Both the position numbers and the translations under genes were made by a program. DNA of 64,000 bases from Lagopus muta (taxonomy: Eukaryota; Chordata; Aves; Galliformes; Phasianidae): the NCBI RefSeq assembly GCF_023343835.1, contig NC_064444.1, forward strand, positions 8,361,219-8,425,218, written 5' to 3'. Under the pieces are notes generated by a model that made no database searches, was not told the DNA's origin, and worked only from the letters and a program-made list of their open reading frames with translations. Of the stretch, positions 15,401 to 27,089 are shown one piece after another; within the stretch, counting starts at the first letter, position 1; every line of letters starts with the position of its first letter.

Positions 15401-18400
15401 TGTTACCACTTCAAAACTCCATAGTGTAATCTGTGATGACAGTGAAGTCATTTTGACAAGAAACAAGGCAAAGAAATGTAGACAGCAGCACATCCCAGTG
15501 TCAGTAACCTTCTCATGTCTGCCTGTAAGGCACCCTGAACCTTAAGGTACTGCAACTGGGTAAAACAAATGGCTTGAAGTGAATTCACCACAAGTACTAG
15601 ACGTAACCAAGGAGGGCTTTCTAAGAGTTAATAAAGAGACAAATGATATTCAAGAGAAGCAGTGTAACACGTTCCTGGGGTCCATTACTAAGTTAGGGTA
15701 GCAAAGTACTTTCTGAAAGCACTTGCTTTTTTTGTCTGAAGGGATTTTCTTTGAGATTGCTCTACGAACATCAAACACCAGGTTTGTTTTTATGTAAACA
15801 ACATCTCAGAACTGAATCTCTCAGATAAAATGACTATCAGTGTATTTTGTGCAAGACGCTAGCAAGCATTTTTGATTTCGCACCGAAATCATGCAACAGA
15901 AAATGCAAGAGCAAAGAGCTTGCATGATTTCAGTGTGAAACAAGAAAGAAAAAGAGCGGGAGCATGAAGCAGGGCAGAGAACACTTCCCTTTAGCATTAT
16001 GGATGCTGAAGCCACAGCTTTATGCAAGTCCAAGCTTCACAGCTGTCAACATCTCAGCTGAAATCAACAAAACCAGATACTGTACTTAAGTGACTTGCAC
16101 ATAACAGTATAAATTTAACATGAGGAATGATCATTACTGATTGCTGCCGATGCAGTGGTTCTTTACAGTGGCAGCCCTCATTACACAGCACGTGTTCCTC
16201 TTCCCCCCCCCAGTACTGGAGTCCATACTAGCTAATAAAAGGCAGCTCATTTATTTTGTCCCAGACTGTTCTGTTTGCAAGCAAAAATAAAGAAAGCTCA
16301 AAGCTATGTCAAAAGCTGAGTACACTGCAGAGCAACTCAGCAGCACCTCTTAGTTCTTGATGCACACCTTGCTGCAGAAAAAGGCAGGATCTATTCACTT
16401 CTTCTCCAGAGTGAAACTTTGCAACTACAGGTGCAATGCTTTGAAGAGAATATGGAAAACTAAGTATCCAGACCATAAACTGCTAATGCAATATAAGAGT
16501 TTATCTCAAAAACAAGCTATCTTAATGATTTGTAGTTGCCTCCTTGGCCATAAAGTACTGCCATGAACAAGCTAAAAAGTTCTTCAACTGAAAAGAGATT
16601 ATTTTTATCCATCCTATGCAGGAAGAAAACATTACTATATACAATCATAGAATGTTTTGAGTTGGAAGAGTCCAACTCCCCTGCAGAGAGCAGGGAAACC
16701 CACAGCTCCATCAGGTGCTCAGAGCCCGGTTCAGTCTGACCTTGAATGTCTCCAAGGATGAGATTTCATCACCTTTCTGGGCAACCTGTGCCTGTGCCTC
16801 ACCACCCTTATTATTAAAAACTTTTTCCTTATATCCAATCTAAATCTCCTCTCTTTCAGTTGGAAAGAATTTCCCCTTATCCTATCACAACAGACCCTGG
16901 AGTCTGCTCAAGAGTTTGTCCCCTTCCTTCTCAGAGCTCCCTTTAGCTACCGAAGTGCTGCTTGTCAGGTTTCCCCAGAGCCTTCTCTTGTCCATGCTGA
17001 ACAGCCTGTTCCAGTTCTATCAGCCTGTTCTCATAGGAGAGGCATTCCACCCCTTGGATCATTTTTGTGTATATATTGATATTTGGAACAAAACACCAAA
17101 ATGACAGGTTTTAAATACCATAATTTGCCACCCATGTGTGCATAAAGGTCTCCTTCACAAATGCCACTTCAATATTTGTCTCACCAAGCATTTTAGTTTT
17201 ATAGAGCTAAGCTACAGACCATAAAAGATATCAAACTAAATCCAAGGGAAATAAATGTGGATGATCAGGTAACAGCAGTGAGCAGAAGGCTCACACTGTG
17301 CCCATTCTCCTTCAGGTCAGTGGCAGATTCTGGGCGCCAGGCCCAGAATCAGTAGACAGACAAGCTTCCTCCTTTTTGCAGCTCAGCAAAGGGATTCACA
17401 GTTTTCCACCTCAAAACTCACATCACTGCGGGCTTTCCAAAACCAGAACTCTTTTCTCTCTTCTGCTATGGTAACAGGACCCAGCAGGTGCTATTCACTA
17501 GCCTGATTAAATCAGTCAAAACCAGTGCAAAGATTTCAAATACATTCGCTAGGCTTTAGGTCAGCAAAATGTAAATTAAGTAAAGATGCAGTTCAGAGGG
17601 AGTAACCCTGCAAGGAGAGATTCTTCCTTTATTCTCAGTCTGTGATTGAAGTCTAAAATCTTGTAAAAGAGCAGCAGGTTCACTTCGAATTGCAGTGGGC
17701 TTAGAAGAGACTGGACTTCAATCTCTTCCACGTGCTGTATAAAAACAACTTAACCTCACATCTGCTGAGGTTTGTTCCTGAAGCACCTAGCTGCCTTACT
17801 TAGGACCTTCAGAGCATATAGCCATGGTTTTAAATTCTTTCTGATGGAGAAATCTAAATTTAAAACCATTGACCTGATGAATATAAAGTAATATGAAGAA
17901 GGATAAAAATAAAATCACCTCTGGATATTTAAATTGTTTGTTGTATGAACACCTCTATGGTATTTGAGTTGTTTGTTAACCTTGTGCTAAGATACCATTT
18001 CCTTACTGGAAAATTTCTCTCCCCCCAAAACCACTTTTATCACCCACCCACAGAACAGTAGCATCAAAGCCAACAGCAGCAGAAAGGAAAGGAAACAGCT
18101 GAAGGAAAGGTTTGAGTGCAGCAGGAGCCAGTACTCTTCTAAGGCAGGGCCTCAGTGGCTGATTTCAAGAGGTTTGAGCTCTCTGTAACTGATATGGGCT
18201 GCCCTGCTGCAAGTCACTTATAATCTACAAGCAGGGTTTATTAGCTTGGGTCTAGCCTGGCAGCAACGCAATTACAGGGGCAGAGTGACTGCCTGCAGTC
18301 TACAGGGAGGACACGTGCTAAATATCCTATGTTTCAGGAAATATCTGAGATCCTAATAGCTAGCTCTGCAGTTACTGCAGTTGAGGAAATGGGTTCTTAA

Positions 18401-19992
18401 TTTGTCTGGCTCCGGCAGAATTGTTTTTCAGGTCAGCTGACTGGGAGAAGAGTTGGGAGTTTTTGGTGGTAGAGGGGGTTTCTGTCTTTTTTCTTTCTTT
18501 CTTTCTTTTAAACAGGAACCATTCTTCCTTCCCTCAATCTAATTAAAAATGATCCTGAAACAATTAAACAAAGCAGTCATTAATAAAGCAAGTCCAGTGC
18601 TTAAGAACACAATGCTATGCCTCTTCCTCAAATTTGCCTGCATAGCCAGTGAGCTCAGAACCTTCTTTCAAACCACTACACCTGGGCTGGTTTGATAGCA
18701 GAAGTAGAGTCAGCTGTTTTCTGGGCAAATGGGTGATGCCAGGGCAGCCAGGTAGGAGATCACCAGGTAAGGGGCCAGAAGCAGAGCCCAGCTCAGCACC
18801 AGGCTGCCAGCCCAGCAGGCCGATCTGCCTATTTGTCTTCACACCAGGGCTGCAAGGCCTGAATGCAGGTGGAGCAAGGAAGCAGCAGTCTGCCTTGGCT
18901 CTAGCTTAATGGCACAAAGCCTGGACAGACCTGAGCTGGCTCTGTATGAAAATCCCACAGACCAGTCTTTCTTGCATTACTCCAGTTTAGGAGGAGCACA
19001 ACGGGGACTCTGCTGAGTCTCAGAATGGCCAGCATGAGTCTGTCAAAATTATTCATCACAGCTCTGCACCTCCACAAGGAATCCTGCTGTCTTGCAAGTA
19101 CAGATCTGCAGCCCAGACAGCCTCCCTGTGGGTTTCAGACTGAGCACAGACTGAAGGATGTCCTAAAGATCTGTGAGTCAGAAAGGAAGGCAGGATTTGG
19201 TACAGTACTCCATCTAAAGCTCTCCAAACCTTTTTTTCATAACTGTAAAAATGGCAACAATGCTTTTTCCCCACCTTTTCATAAGTTTGCCCATTAAAAA
19301 GAGCTGAGATGAGAGTTGAACCCTGCTGTGGGCCCAGCAGTGCAACATCAGGCATGGGTACAACCGAAACGCAGAGCCAGGCACAGTGCTGCAGCCACAG
19401 CTGCGATTCATACAGGGTCTGAGCTTCCCCAAGACCTCAGGGATTATCCTCAGGTGCCTGGAGATGTGCTTTTAAGCGTTAAGTTCTCGAGTGCCTTACA
19501 TGGCAGGGTAAGCAAGGATGTGGGCTGAGGAACCACTAGATGATCCTTTTCTTCTCACTTCACCTGCCCCTGTTATGCTGACAATAATGCACTGTGGCAT
19601 TTTTCACAGGAATCTAATGAAAAATTTGTTTTTCTTTCAGCTATGATGAATGCGTGGGGCCAGGAGCAACGCAAATATATATTCCCACAGATGATCCCCC
19701 CCCCTATTCCCTTACGGACCCCTGTCAAAGAAATGAAATATCTATAAACATCAGCCGGGAGGAGGAGGAAGCAGCAGCAGGGACTGCAGGGCAGGCAGCA
19801 CACCATGCCACCAGGATACAGGGCTGGCAGCAGCCCATCCCATCCATCTCTCTGTCGTCGCTCCCCACAGAGGCTGCTCCCCGGTACGAAGCTGTGATGT
19901 GTGAGCACAGCATCCCCATCCCGCTGGTGCCAGTGGAAGTACTGAAAAACTCTCCCTCTGACTATCAGACAGTTCTGAGCCAAATCCTGTGA
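9414..19992 (+). CDS. BEAN1: BEAN1, NEDD4-binding PPxY membrane protein (3' three coding exons)
   Basis: Three exons join in phase: 9414-9623, 11537-11678 and 19641-19992 (stop TGA 19990-19992), about 233 residues. All have AG/GT borders. The first encodes an acidic/polar ectodomain piece ([16 protein letters not shown]), then one membrane segment ([20 protein letters not shown]) and a basic stop-transfer region. The last carries the family signature [16 protein letters not shown] and [16 protein letters not shown]1 is a single-pass protein whose PPxY motifs bind NEDD4-family WW domains. PPRY and PPPY are present here. A third site, LPPYEAV in mammals as I recall it, is replaced by APRYEAV. 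The middle exon differs from the mammalian one: the DEHTYSRSSRRMRYAC region is not seen, and a Ser/Gly/Phe-rich segment stands there. The N-terminal coding exon (about 25 residues in human) was not found. Synteny with TK2 and CKLF supports BEAN1 over a paralogue. Confidence 0.87.
11117..11142. repeat. (AC)13 microsatellite
   Basis: Thirteen uninterrupted AC dinucleotides in the BEAN1 intron, about 400 bp before the middle coding exon. Such a perfect repeat is probably length-polymorphic. Confidence 0.97.
15874..15931. repeat. Nested inverted repeat
   Basis: A perfect 7-bp hairpin with a 3-base loop (gatttcg-cac-cgaaatc, 15874-15890) overlaps a perfect 12-bp inverted repeat (gaaatcatgcaa at 15885-15896 and ttgcatgatttc at 15920-15931). 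The two structures are mutually exclusive. It lies within a BEAN1 intron. Confidence 0.8.
16643..17070 (-). mobile_element. CR1 LINE 3' fragment, antisense in BEAN1 intron
   Basis: The plus strand shows the reverse complement of the CR1 3' region. It starts with 'aatcatagaatgttttgagttggaag' type sequence at the left, followed by 'caaggatgagatttcatcacc', 'gggcaacctgtgcc', 'accacccttattattaaaaac' and the 'agagccttctcttgtccatgctgaacagcc' region. The element is therefore on the minus strand, 5'-truncated, about 430 bp and clearly diverged. These segments encode the end of the CR1 reverse-transcriptase ORF and the 3' UTR in full-length CR1. No intact frame remains. Confidence 0.9.
18486..18509 (+). 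repeat. (TTTC)n microsatellite
   Basis: About five TTTC units embedded in a longer pyrimidine run in the BEAN1 intron. Confidence 0.85.
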
Positions 19993-19997
19993 ATAAA
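19992..19997 (+). terminator. BEAN1: BEAN1 polyadenylation signal candidates
   Basis: An AATAAA overlaps the last base of the TGA stop codon, and a second AATAAA lies about 70 bp downstream (near 20065). A signal at the stop would give a 3' UTR of only about 20 bases, so the second or a later signal is more likely to be used. Confidence 0.45.
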
Positions 19998-20071
19998 AGG
20001 GGCTTTCTCCTTCCATCTTTCTGAAGAACTCAGACTGAGAAAAAGAACACATTTAAATGGAAGAATAAAAC

Positions 20072-23000
20072 CTCTTAAAGGTTTACCTATTTTATATCTT
20101 TACTAAGGGATGTAATGGGATTGTTTTTTTATTTTTTACAGTGAATTTTGAAAGTTTACCTAAACTTCCCTCTTTGTGCTTCAAAGCGTTCCATGGCGTC
20201 ACGTAGCACAGGACAGCAGCACTGAGGAGCAGTGCTATGGCCTTCCTGAAGCATCTCAGATCTCACTGACATTGCCACTCAATGTATATATATGTATATA
20301 TGTTATCTAGTCAAGCTTACTCCTCGATTTGATGATAATGTGCATGCTTTGGAACAGAAGGAAGGAGAAGAGCAGTTCTTGTCTTTGTAGGTGTCAGTAG
20401 TACACTTTATCCAGTGTCTTGGCAACAAAGCATTTTTTAAAAATTCTTTTTCTAAATATGTATTTCCACAGACAGAAACAGAACACAGCCTGCAAAACAT
20501 GATTATCAGCACCCTACAGAAGCCAAATAAAAAAAGAGGAATCTTTTGATACCCGTGCTTTTCCCTCAGATACCCCAGCCAGTTCCAAAACCTGCTGTAA
20601 ATCTCTCACAAAGTCAGGAACAAGCAGCAGGAGGGTAGCAGTAGCTGACCCAACACCAGCTGCTATGCCAAGGGCACTGCGCCCAGCTGTGAGGGCCCAG
20701 GGCTGCACACCCCTCACTTGGGGCACCTGGAACCTTGAACTCCTTCCAGCATGCCTACACTGTCAGGAACTTCAGTTATGAGCCTGCAGGATTAAGAAAG
20801 GACCTCCAATAACTGAAGAAGAGTGAAGTAAATAGATGCTGGCTTTGGCACGCACAGTAACAGAGAAACTCACTGTGTACAGAAACTCCTCATATTAGAC
20901 GTGACCCTCCTCGCTGACATTTTGCTATTCACATTAGCCCCAGGTCATAGGCTTGGACTCTCATGTGCTCATCTGATGAATGTGTGGAGGTGGGGATGAG
21001 TGCTCACGGAAGCAGCAGGAGGAAGCCACAGAAATGAGGTTCATGCTGCATGTTACATACAGTCTCCACTTAAGGACCTCAACCAAGTTTTCCTCAGCAC
21101 AGTTATCAGAGGTGCATCTGCACTAAATCTCTTAGAGATCTTAGAGTTCTCACTGAAAAAATGGGTAATTTTTACACTGATAAAATGGACTTCAGGTTAT
21201 TACTCCCCCTAGAGATAAGTAGAAAGGAATATAAGCAAACATATTACTGTATTTAACAGCAAATATCGTTCAAAATATTAAAATTACATTTCAATTTTCT
21301 GTAAATAGTAAATAACTTCCAACAGTAATCATTACTCAACACTCCAAAGATGGATGCAAATATAATTAATATATAAGTTGGGAAATAATCATTTGGTCCT
21401 TACTGCTCTGTAAATCATACCATTACTGAGTCATAAGCACATGATGGAATCAGATAAGTATGCATTTTTTTCAAGCAGATAACAGTAAACATGTATTCTG
21501 CTAAAAAAAAAAAAAAAAAAAAAGGAAGAAATCTTTTGCAGATCTATGAAGTTCTCAATGTATTATACCCAAAACAACAAAAACACAGTTTTGCATTGCA
21601 AAATAAGCTGGTGGACACTGCAGAATTTCGACTACATTCAGTACTTGTATCTTGAATGGACAGAGCTATTCTTCTGTATGAAGTACCAGTGGAGACAGTT
21701 CTGTGGCACACAAGGTATCCCGCAATAAGACACAGAACTGCACTACCAATAGGGCCAGAAGAAAAAGCCAACACAGAAGTTCAGCAGCCTGCTTTATTGG
21801 CAGGAAGATAAGAAGTGAAGGGAAGCACAGGAAGAACAGGACATGCAACTGGGACAGACCAGAACTGTGGGCTGATGCTGGGGGCTGGAGAGGGAATCTA
21901 GCAAGTATCAGAAGGTAAATGGGATTTCAGTTTTTGAATGTGTGTCTTTCCACCTGTACAGCAAAGCTGGGAGCTCTGCTGAAGATAAGCCATTCACAAG
22001 TGTCTGCTCTGTTATACAGATGCATCCAGTTTCTGTGAACTGTGGGCAGTGCTTCTGTCTGGCTGTTAACCTGACATGGATTTCAGGCCCTGCCACTACC
22101 TTTATATCAGAGGAAAATAATAATTTGATTTGTACAGAATAAATTTATTTTAAGCAGACTTTTGAGGAAAACGGGAGATTTATATTTCACCTCACAACAG
22201 AACTGCTGTACTGAAATTACAGTAGATCAAATCAAAGTTGTTCCCCATCTGAGGACAGGCACAGCAGCACTGAGAGCCGCCTGCTCCTGCACTGTGCGGC
22301 GGTCGCCTGTCACACAGCACAGAGCACACAGCGGGGCTCAGCCACCCAATGACCAACCAAAGCACTCCGTATTTGGGATCTCTGATAGATCCCAGCAAAA
22401 TGGGCAGAGCACCTCAAGAGTACAAGTCAGCTCCCATTAAACTCAGAAGAAGTTCACAGCCGCTTATCAGACGTTAAACTCTGGTATCATTGTAATGGTA
22501 ATCCTAAAGCCAAGCTGAAAGTAGGCCTTGTGTTTATTACATGATTAATAGGAAAACACAGACTGCTTGGAGATGCTGTTTCTTACCTACAAGACAGCAA
22601 CGCTGTATTTCTGTAGTCATCTCTTCTGCTTTGATTTTTGGTATATGAATCTTCGCATACAACTTTTATTAAAGAACGCACCCGTACTCAGTGAGCTTCC
22701 GTGCTTTTATTGTGCAAATATCGCCCTCAGGTGAAGCATCACAAACCACCGCAAACACATGCAGAGGTACCTCAGACTAAGGTCAGGAGGGGAGGGAGGA
22801 GCAGGCCAGTAACAGGTCGATGTTTCCCCCCTTTTTCAAATAGAAAATTCTCAAGCACAGCGAGATGAGTAATGTATTTCCTGAGCACGACCCACCTCCA
22901 ACTCCAGCTGCTCCTCACACAGGCTGATAACAATTCCCACCTGGGGAAACAGACTCCACATGGAATTACAACCACAGGCTCTTAAAGTTACTGTACAAGA

Positions 23001-23450
23001 GCGTTCATCCCTTCTCCTCTGCTCACAGCAACGCATGTTTCAACACCGGCTTGTGAACTCACAACTGTGTGGTAAATTGCACGCAGCTCCACATGCACAA
23101 ACATTCTCACTTCTACCAAAGCACGAAAAGCCAAGAAGCAAAACTGCGCAGGCACAAATAAAGTTTTAAGGAACCCAGAGGCATGCACAGCAGCCCATTT
23201 GGGCTTTGGGTCCTTGACCCTCCTCATTTTTCTCATATTGTTCCAAAAGCACTCCTCTGGCAAAATCAGCCCAACTGCAATTGGGAAAAACAAACATAAG
23301 GCAACAGCAGGGACACGGCTTGATGCAATGCACTGGGTACTGGTATCGTGCCTTTCGAATTCCAAGCAAACAGCAGCAATCTGTACAGCTGTTAGTGCCC
23401 CATCCCTTCCTTCTGGGCTCTGGGCCGTGACCAGCACCCTGCCTGCCCCG
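20072..23450. other. Intergenic stretch between BEAN1 and the SPATA2-like gene
   Basis: AT-rich DNA, becoming GC-rich toward its right end. It has a short TATATATG run (20284-20302) and a 21-base A run (21503-21523). It may include BEAN1 3' UTR. No coding exon was recognised. In human the BEAN1/TK2 interval carries the SCA31 pentanucleotide repeat region. No TGGAA-type array is present here. Confidence 0.65.
21503..21523. repeat. A21 homopolymer
   Basis: An uninterrupted run of 21 A. No processed-gene body is recognisable upstream of it, so I do not call a retrocopy. Confidence 0.95.
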
Positions 23451-23470
23451 TATTGAAAAGTGAAATACTC

Positions 23471-23527
23471 AGGGGAAAAAGAAAGAAAGAAAGAGAAAGG
23501 AGGGAAAAAAAAAAAACAAAAAAAAAC
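23471..23527. repeat. Purine-only tract (GAAA/A-rich)
   Basis: A run of 57 bases that is almost entirely A and G, made of GAAA and A units with one C, at the left edge of the CpG island of the SPATA2-like gene. Such tracts can form triplex or unusual DNA structures, but that is inference. Confidence 0.8.
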
Positions 23528-23559
23528 GCCAGAGTAACAAAACGCAGCCATTTTTCTAC

Positions 23560-24305
23560 ACGACAGAGAACAGCAGAGGCTGAAGCATCCAGTGCCGCTA
23601 GCAAGCCATCTCGAGCCACGCGCCGGCCCGAGCGGCGCCGCGTGGCAGCTCGGGGAAAGCCGCTCTGCTTGTAGCACCGCGCGGCCACCGCCTGGGAGAC
23701 AGGAAGGGCTTTGGCCAGCGAGCCTGAGACGTGTGCCGGGCACAGAGCCGGACTTCCCAGCGGGGAATCCACGGTAAGACCTACCGTGCAAGCCGTACCG
23801 AGACGAGACCTACAGCACCACGAAGGCACGCTGTGCGCGGGCTGAAACTGCTCTGCACAAAGCCGAGGTCGGGGGAAGCCCGCACCGTACCGCACCGCAC
23901 CGATCTATGGAGTCACACAGCGAAAAAGGCAGAGCCCAAAAACCGAGACCGGCAACGCCATTTGCACAGGAGCCACCCAAGCTCGGCAGAACGCGAATCG
24001 AGGCCGCCTTACCTGAGCTCGGAGGCCGCTGCAGCGCCGCCCTCACACGACGACCATCACCGCAACCACGCTGCCGCCTCGCGGCGCCCATCCCTCGCAC
24101 GACGCCGCCGCGCTTCCCGCGCTCTGCTAACTCCGCCCTCGCGCCGCCGCTCGCGGCGCGCCCGCCCCCGCAGCGCTGCCCGAAGGCCGCCAGGGGGCGC
24201 CCTCCGCCGCCTTTCGCTTTCGGTTCGCGGCCTCCCGCCCCGCGGTCGGACGGACGGGCCAGGTCTCCAGCGGGCGGGGCGGCGGGAGGGCGGCCCCGCG
24301 CCGCC
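23560..24305 (+). promoter_or_regulatory. CpG-island promoter of the SPATA2-like gene
   Basis: GC content and CpG frequency rise sharply from about 23.56 kb and fall after about 24.85 kb, past coding exon 1. There is a GC-box cluster (cgggcggggcggcggg at 24271-24286) just upstream of the ATG at 24306, and no TATA box. The start codon has a near-ideal Kozak context (gccgccATGg). This fits a housekeeping-type TATA-less promoter. The exact transcription start cannot be read from sequence, and a 5' non-coding exon is possible. Confidence 0.7.
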
Positions 24306-27089
24306 ATGGAGGAGCCGGCGGCCGAGGAGGAGGAAGGGGTGCTGCGGGACTACCTGGCCTACTACGCGGCCCGGGGGGCGGAGGGGCGGCTGGCGGCGTG
24401 CGACGAGGCCGCCCTGAAGGCGAGGGCGCGGCGGCTGCCGGAGCGGCGGGGCGCGCTGGACGTGCGCGGCGTGGCCGAGCGGTGCCGCAGGGCCCGCGGG
24501 CGGCGCGGAGGCAGCGTGCTGCGGGACCTGCTGAAGGCGCTGGAGGTCCTGGAGCTGCTGTGCGTCAACTTGCTGCTGTCCCCGTGGAGGAAGGAGATCA
24601 GGTCGCTGAAGGTAGGCGGCGCGGCCTGCCCCAGGCCTTTCCCCGGCGGCGCGGGGCGCGTCGGGCGGCGCGGGGCACCGGCGAGGCGTTTCGGCTTGGT
24701 GTCGATCCTCCGGAATGGCCCTGAGCCCAGGCATCACGCGTGACACCGCGGCCCGGAGCTCGGCCCCGGGAAGCTGGCGGCGCTGCGTCCGAAGGCAGAA
24801 GCCGCGCGAGGCGCTCGGTCTGACGGCCCCGCGCTGCTGCTGCGGGTTGGCCGAGCTTACGGCATCTGTCAGCAGGAGGGTTATGGCCGAGCCGAAATCC
24901 ACTTCGATTTTACAAACTGGGCCTCGTGCCTTCGGTAGCTCCGAAACAACACGTTAAACTTTTCTCTTTTTTTCCCGCTCTATTAGGCAGCAGCACTTTA
25001 GACAAGTCATGCTGGGAGGGCAGCTCGTGCGACAGGAGCACGTTTTGGCACTGTTGTTTCCCCCGAATAGCCTCAGCGCAGAAGGGTGCTTTCAAAGTGA
25101 CCTAGTTCCAGGAAAGCAAAGTTAGAGCAGCACTCTGAATCACTGAGAAAGAAAATGATACGCTGCTGTCACCCGTTAAGAAATATGAGTAACAGCAAGT
25201 GCATCTCTTTAAGAGAAGTTAAACCTCGGTGATTGATTCCACAGATCCTCTGTTGAAAAGGTCTTCTTGTTCTTCAGTGGAATGCAGGACTCACATCCAA
25301 ATGTCTCTAGTTTGATTAAAGTGATTTTCCTTCTCTCTCCTTTTCTGTATATTGATGCTCTTGGCTGATACCTTACCAGTTTTAAACTGGCGTAACATTG
25401 TTATGCTACGGCAAGTGCTTGAGAGGCTGGCAAAATAACACTGTTAGAAAGGCCTCACTCAAACTCACACCTCAAACTTCCAACAAAATAGTTTTTAAAA
25501 AGATTGAAGTAATTTTTGAAGTAGTTTTGTTCTTATGGAGTCTTTCACGCTTCCCCCATCCCCACCCCCACCCTTCATCTGTTTTTCACTGTTCCGTTCT
25601 GTTGCAGACATTCACCGGTAATTTTGTCTACTATGTTCAATCTGTGCTCCCAGATGACATAGTAAAAACAGTACTGGAGAAAATAGGTTACATTGCAACA
25701 ACGGCAACAGAGTTTTCACTTGTCAGAAAGAGAAACAATGAGGAAACAAAACAGACTGCCTTTGAAATATTTCTGGCAAGAATTGAGTGTGAAACCATCC
25801 TCGAAATGACAAATGAAGAAAAACATGGCAATTTGGAGAAGACTTTGCAGAAGAGTTCACAAATACACTGGCATCACAAAAATAAGGACAGAGAGGATCA
25901 GATGCCCCAGAGAGAAGACTGTGAAAATCTAGAAAATAAAGAAAATAGTGAAACGTCTTTGTGCCTTGCTACTCAACAGAAGTCTTCACCTAGTAGCAGT
26001 ATGTCCCTTGAAACCACTCGGGATCTGAAGATCAAAGATGATGCTCCTCACTTAGCAGTGACTCAATCCACTAACAGGCTTCAGGAACACCAAAAGCAAG
26101 TCATTAACACAGTACACTTTCCGGGCAAATGCTCAGACAGCGAGGACTTCTTGATCAAATATAGTGACATTGTCATAAGACAAACACCTATTTTCAGTGA
26201 GAATCTTTCTCCAGAAGCTTTTGAAAAAAAGCCAAGAGCCAGTCTAAGTGAGGAATGTGTTTTGGCAGCCACTGCCCAGTCAACTGCAAATGAGCTGTGG
26301 TCAGTGCCGCTCTCACCAGGAGCAAGCGGTCCACCAGCCTTTGCAATATTTGCTGACAGCACTTGTGAAAGTAAAAGCTCTTCAGAGTACGAAGCTCAAC
26401 AAGTGGCTGAAGAGTCAATTGAAGCAAAAATTAACGATGCCATAAACTGTGTAGACCCAGACCCTGCAGACAAACCCAATGAGCTGAAGTCTCTGCCGTA
26501 CACGGATTTCACATCAGTCCAAAACTGCCCCGTCCCTAGGGAAGAGGAAGTCTGTGATCTGTCTTTAACCTTCACAAAACTACAAGTCCAGGACACTCAG
26601 GAAGATCTGATGTATCCAATAGAGGAAACTGGGCACCCTGAGTCACTATCATATACAAGTGACAGGAATGTAAGAGAACTGAATCATTCCAAAATGAAAT
26701 GCACATACTCAACTAATGCTGAAATGCAGAACAGAGCAGCTGCATTTATTGAGCCATCTCCGGATCTCTGCCGTACTACTGGGAGCGTGGAGGATCCCAC
26801 TGGTGGCTCTGATGGCAAGGGACTATTAAGGGGTACTCTGAATGCACCTAGGGCTTCTGAGTGCTTCAGGCACATCAGAGAGCCTCCTAATCCCACCTAC
26901 ATTCCACCACAAAGTATTGATGTTCGGTCTCCAAGCAGAAGAAGCACCGGTGCACAGGGCAGAAGGAACCTTCTGCAGCCTGACAGTGAATCCAGTGAAG
27001 TAAAAGCAGAGAACTATAATTTAAAAGTAAATGAAATCCAGGAGCCTTATGTTATTATTGACAAAACTGACCAAGGAATGTTGTGCTAG
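24306..27089 (+). CDS. SPATA2-family protein with N-terminal PUB-like domain (third paralogue?)
   Basis: Two exons, 24306-24611 and 25608-27089, spliced in phase 0 between Lys102 and Thr103, give 595 residues. The ATG is in a strong Kozak context. Residues about 80-165 match the SPATA2/SPATA2L PUB region. Key blocks are LSPWRKEIRSLK, then TFTGNFVYYVQSVLP across the splice, a GYIATTATEFSLV segment, and FEIFLARIECE (154-164). In SPATA2 this domain binds CYLD and links it to the linear-ubiquitin ligase HOIP, controlling TNF signalling and necroptosis. Residues about 175-595 are Ser/Glu-rich and look disordered. The C-terminal Cys-rich zinc-finger region of SPATA2 is absent. The length and tail fit neither SPATA2 (about 520 aa) nor SPATA2L (about 420 aa) as I recall them, and no such gene is known to me between BEAN1 and TK2 in human. 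I infer a divergent third member, possibly lost in mammals. Exon 1 is extremely GC-rich and exon 2 is AT-rich. Confidence 0.85.

Larger units (their letters stand above)
11679..19640 (+). other. BEAN1: Last BEAN1 intron (about 8 kb)
   Basis: A GT..AG intron of 7,962 bp. It contains a CR1 copy (about 16.64-17.07 kb), a TTTC microsatellite and a nested inverted repeat near 15.9 kb. Open frames inside it look like chance frames, with no coding-type codon use or recognisable domain. Confidence 0.75.

Noticed and set aside
21503-21523. A21 run as the tail of a processed pseudogene
   Set aside because: No gene-like sequence lies upstream and no target-site duplication was seen.
22988-24307. Long minus-strand open frames (267, 167 and 165 codons) upstream of the SPATA2-like gene
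   Set aside because: They lie in the CpG island, where stop codons are rare by composition. The peptides are low-complexity Arg/Ala/Gly/Pro with no domain, and overlapping frames are open on both strands.
24057-24902. 281-codon minus-strand frame opposite SPATA2-like exon 1
   Set aside because: It is a shadow of the GC-rich coding exon and island. It is rich in Arg and Pro and resembles no known protein.
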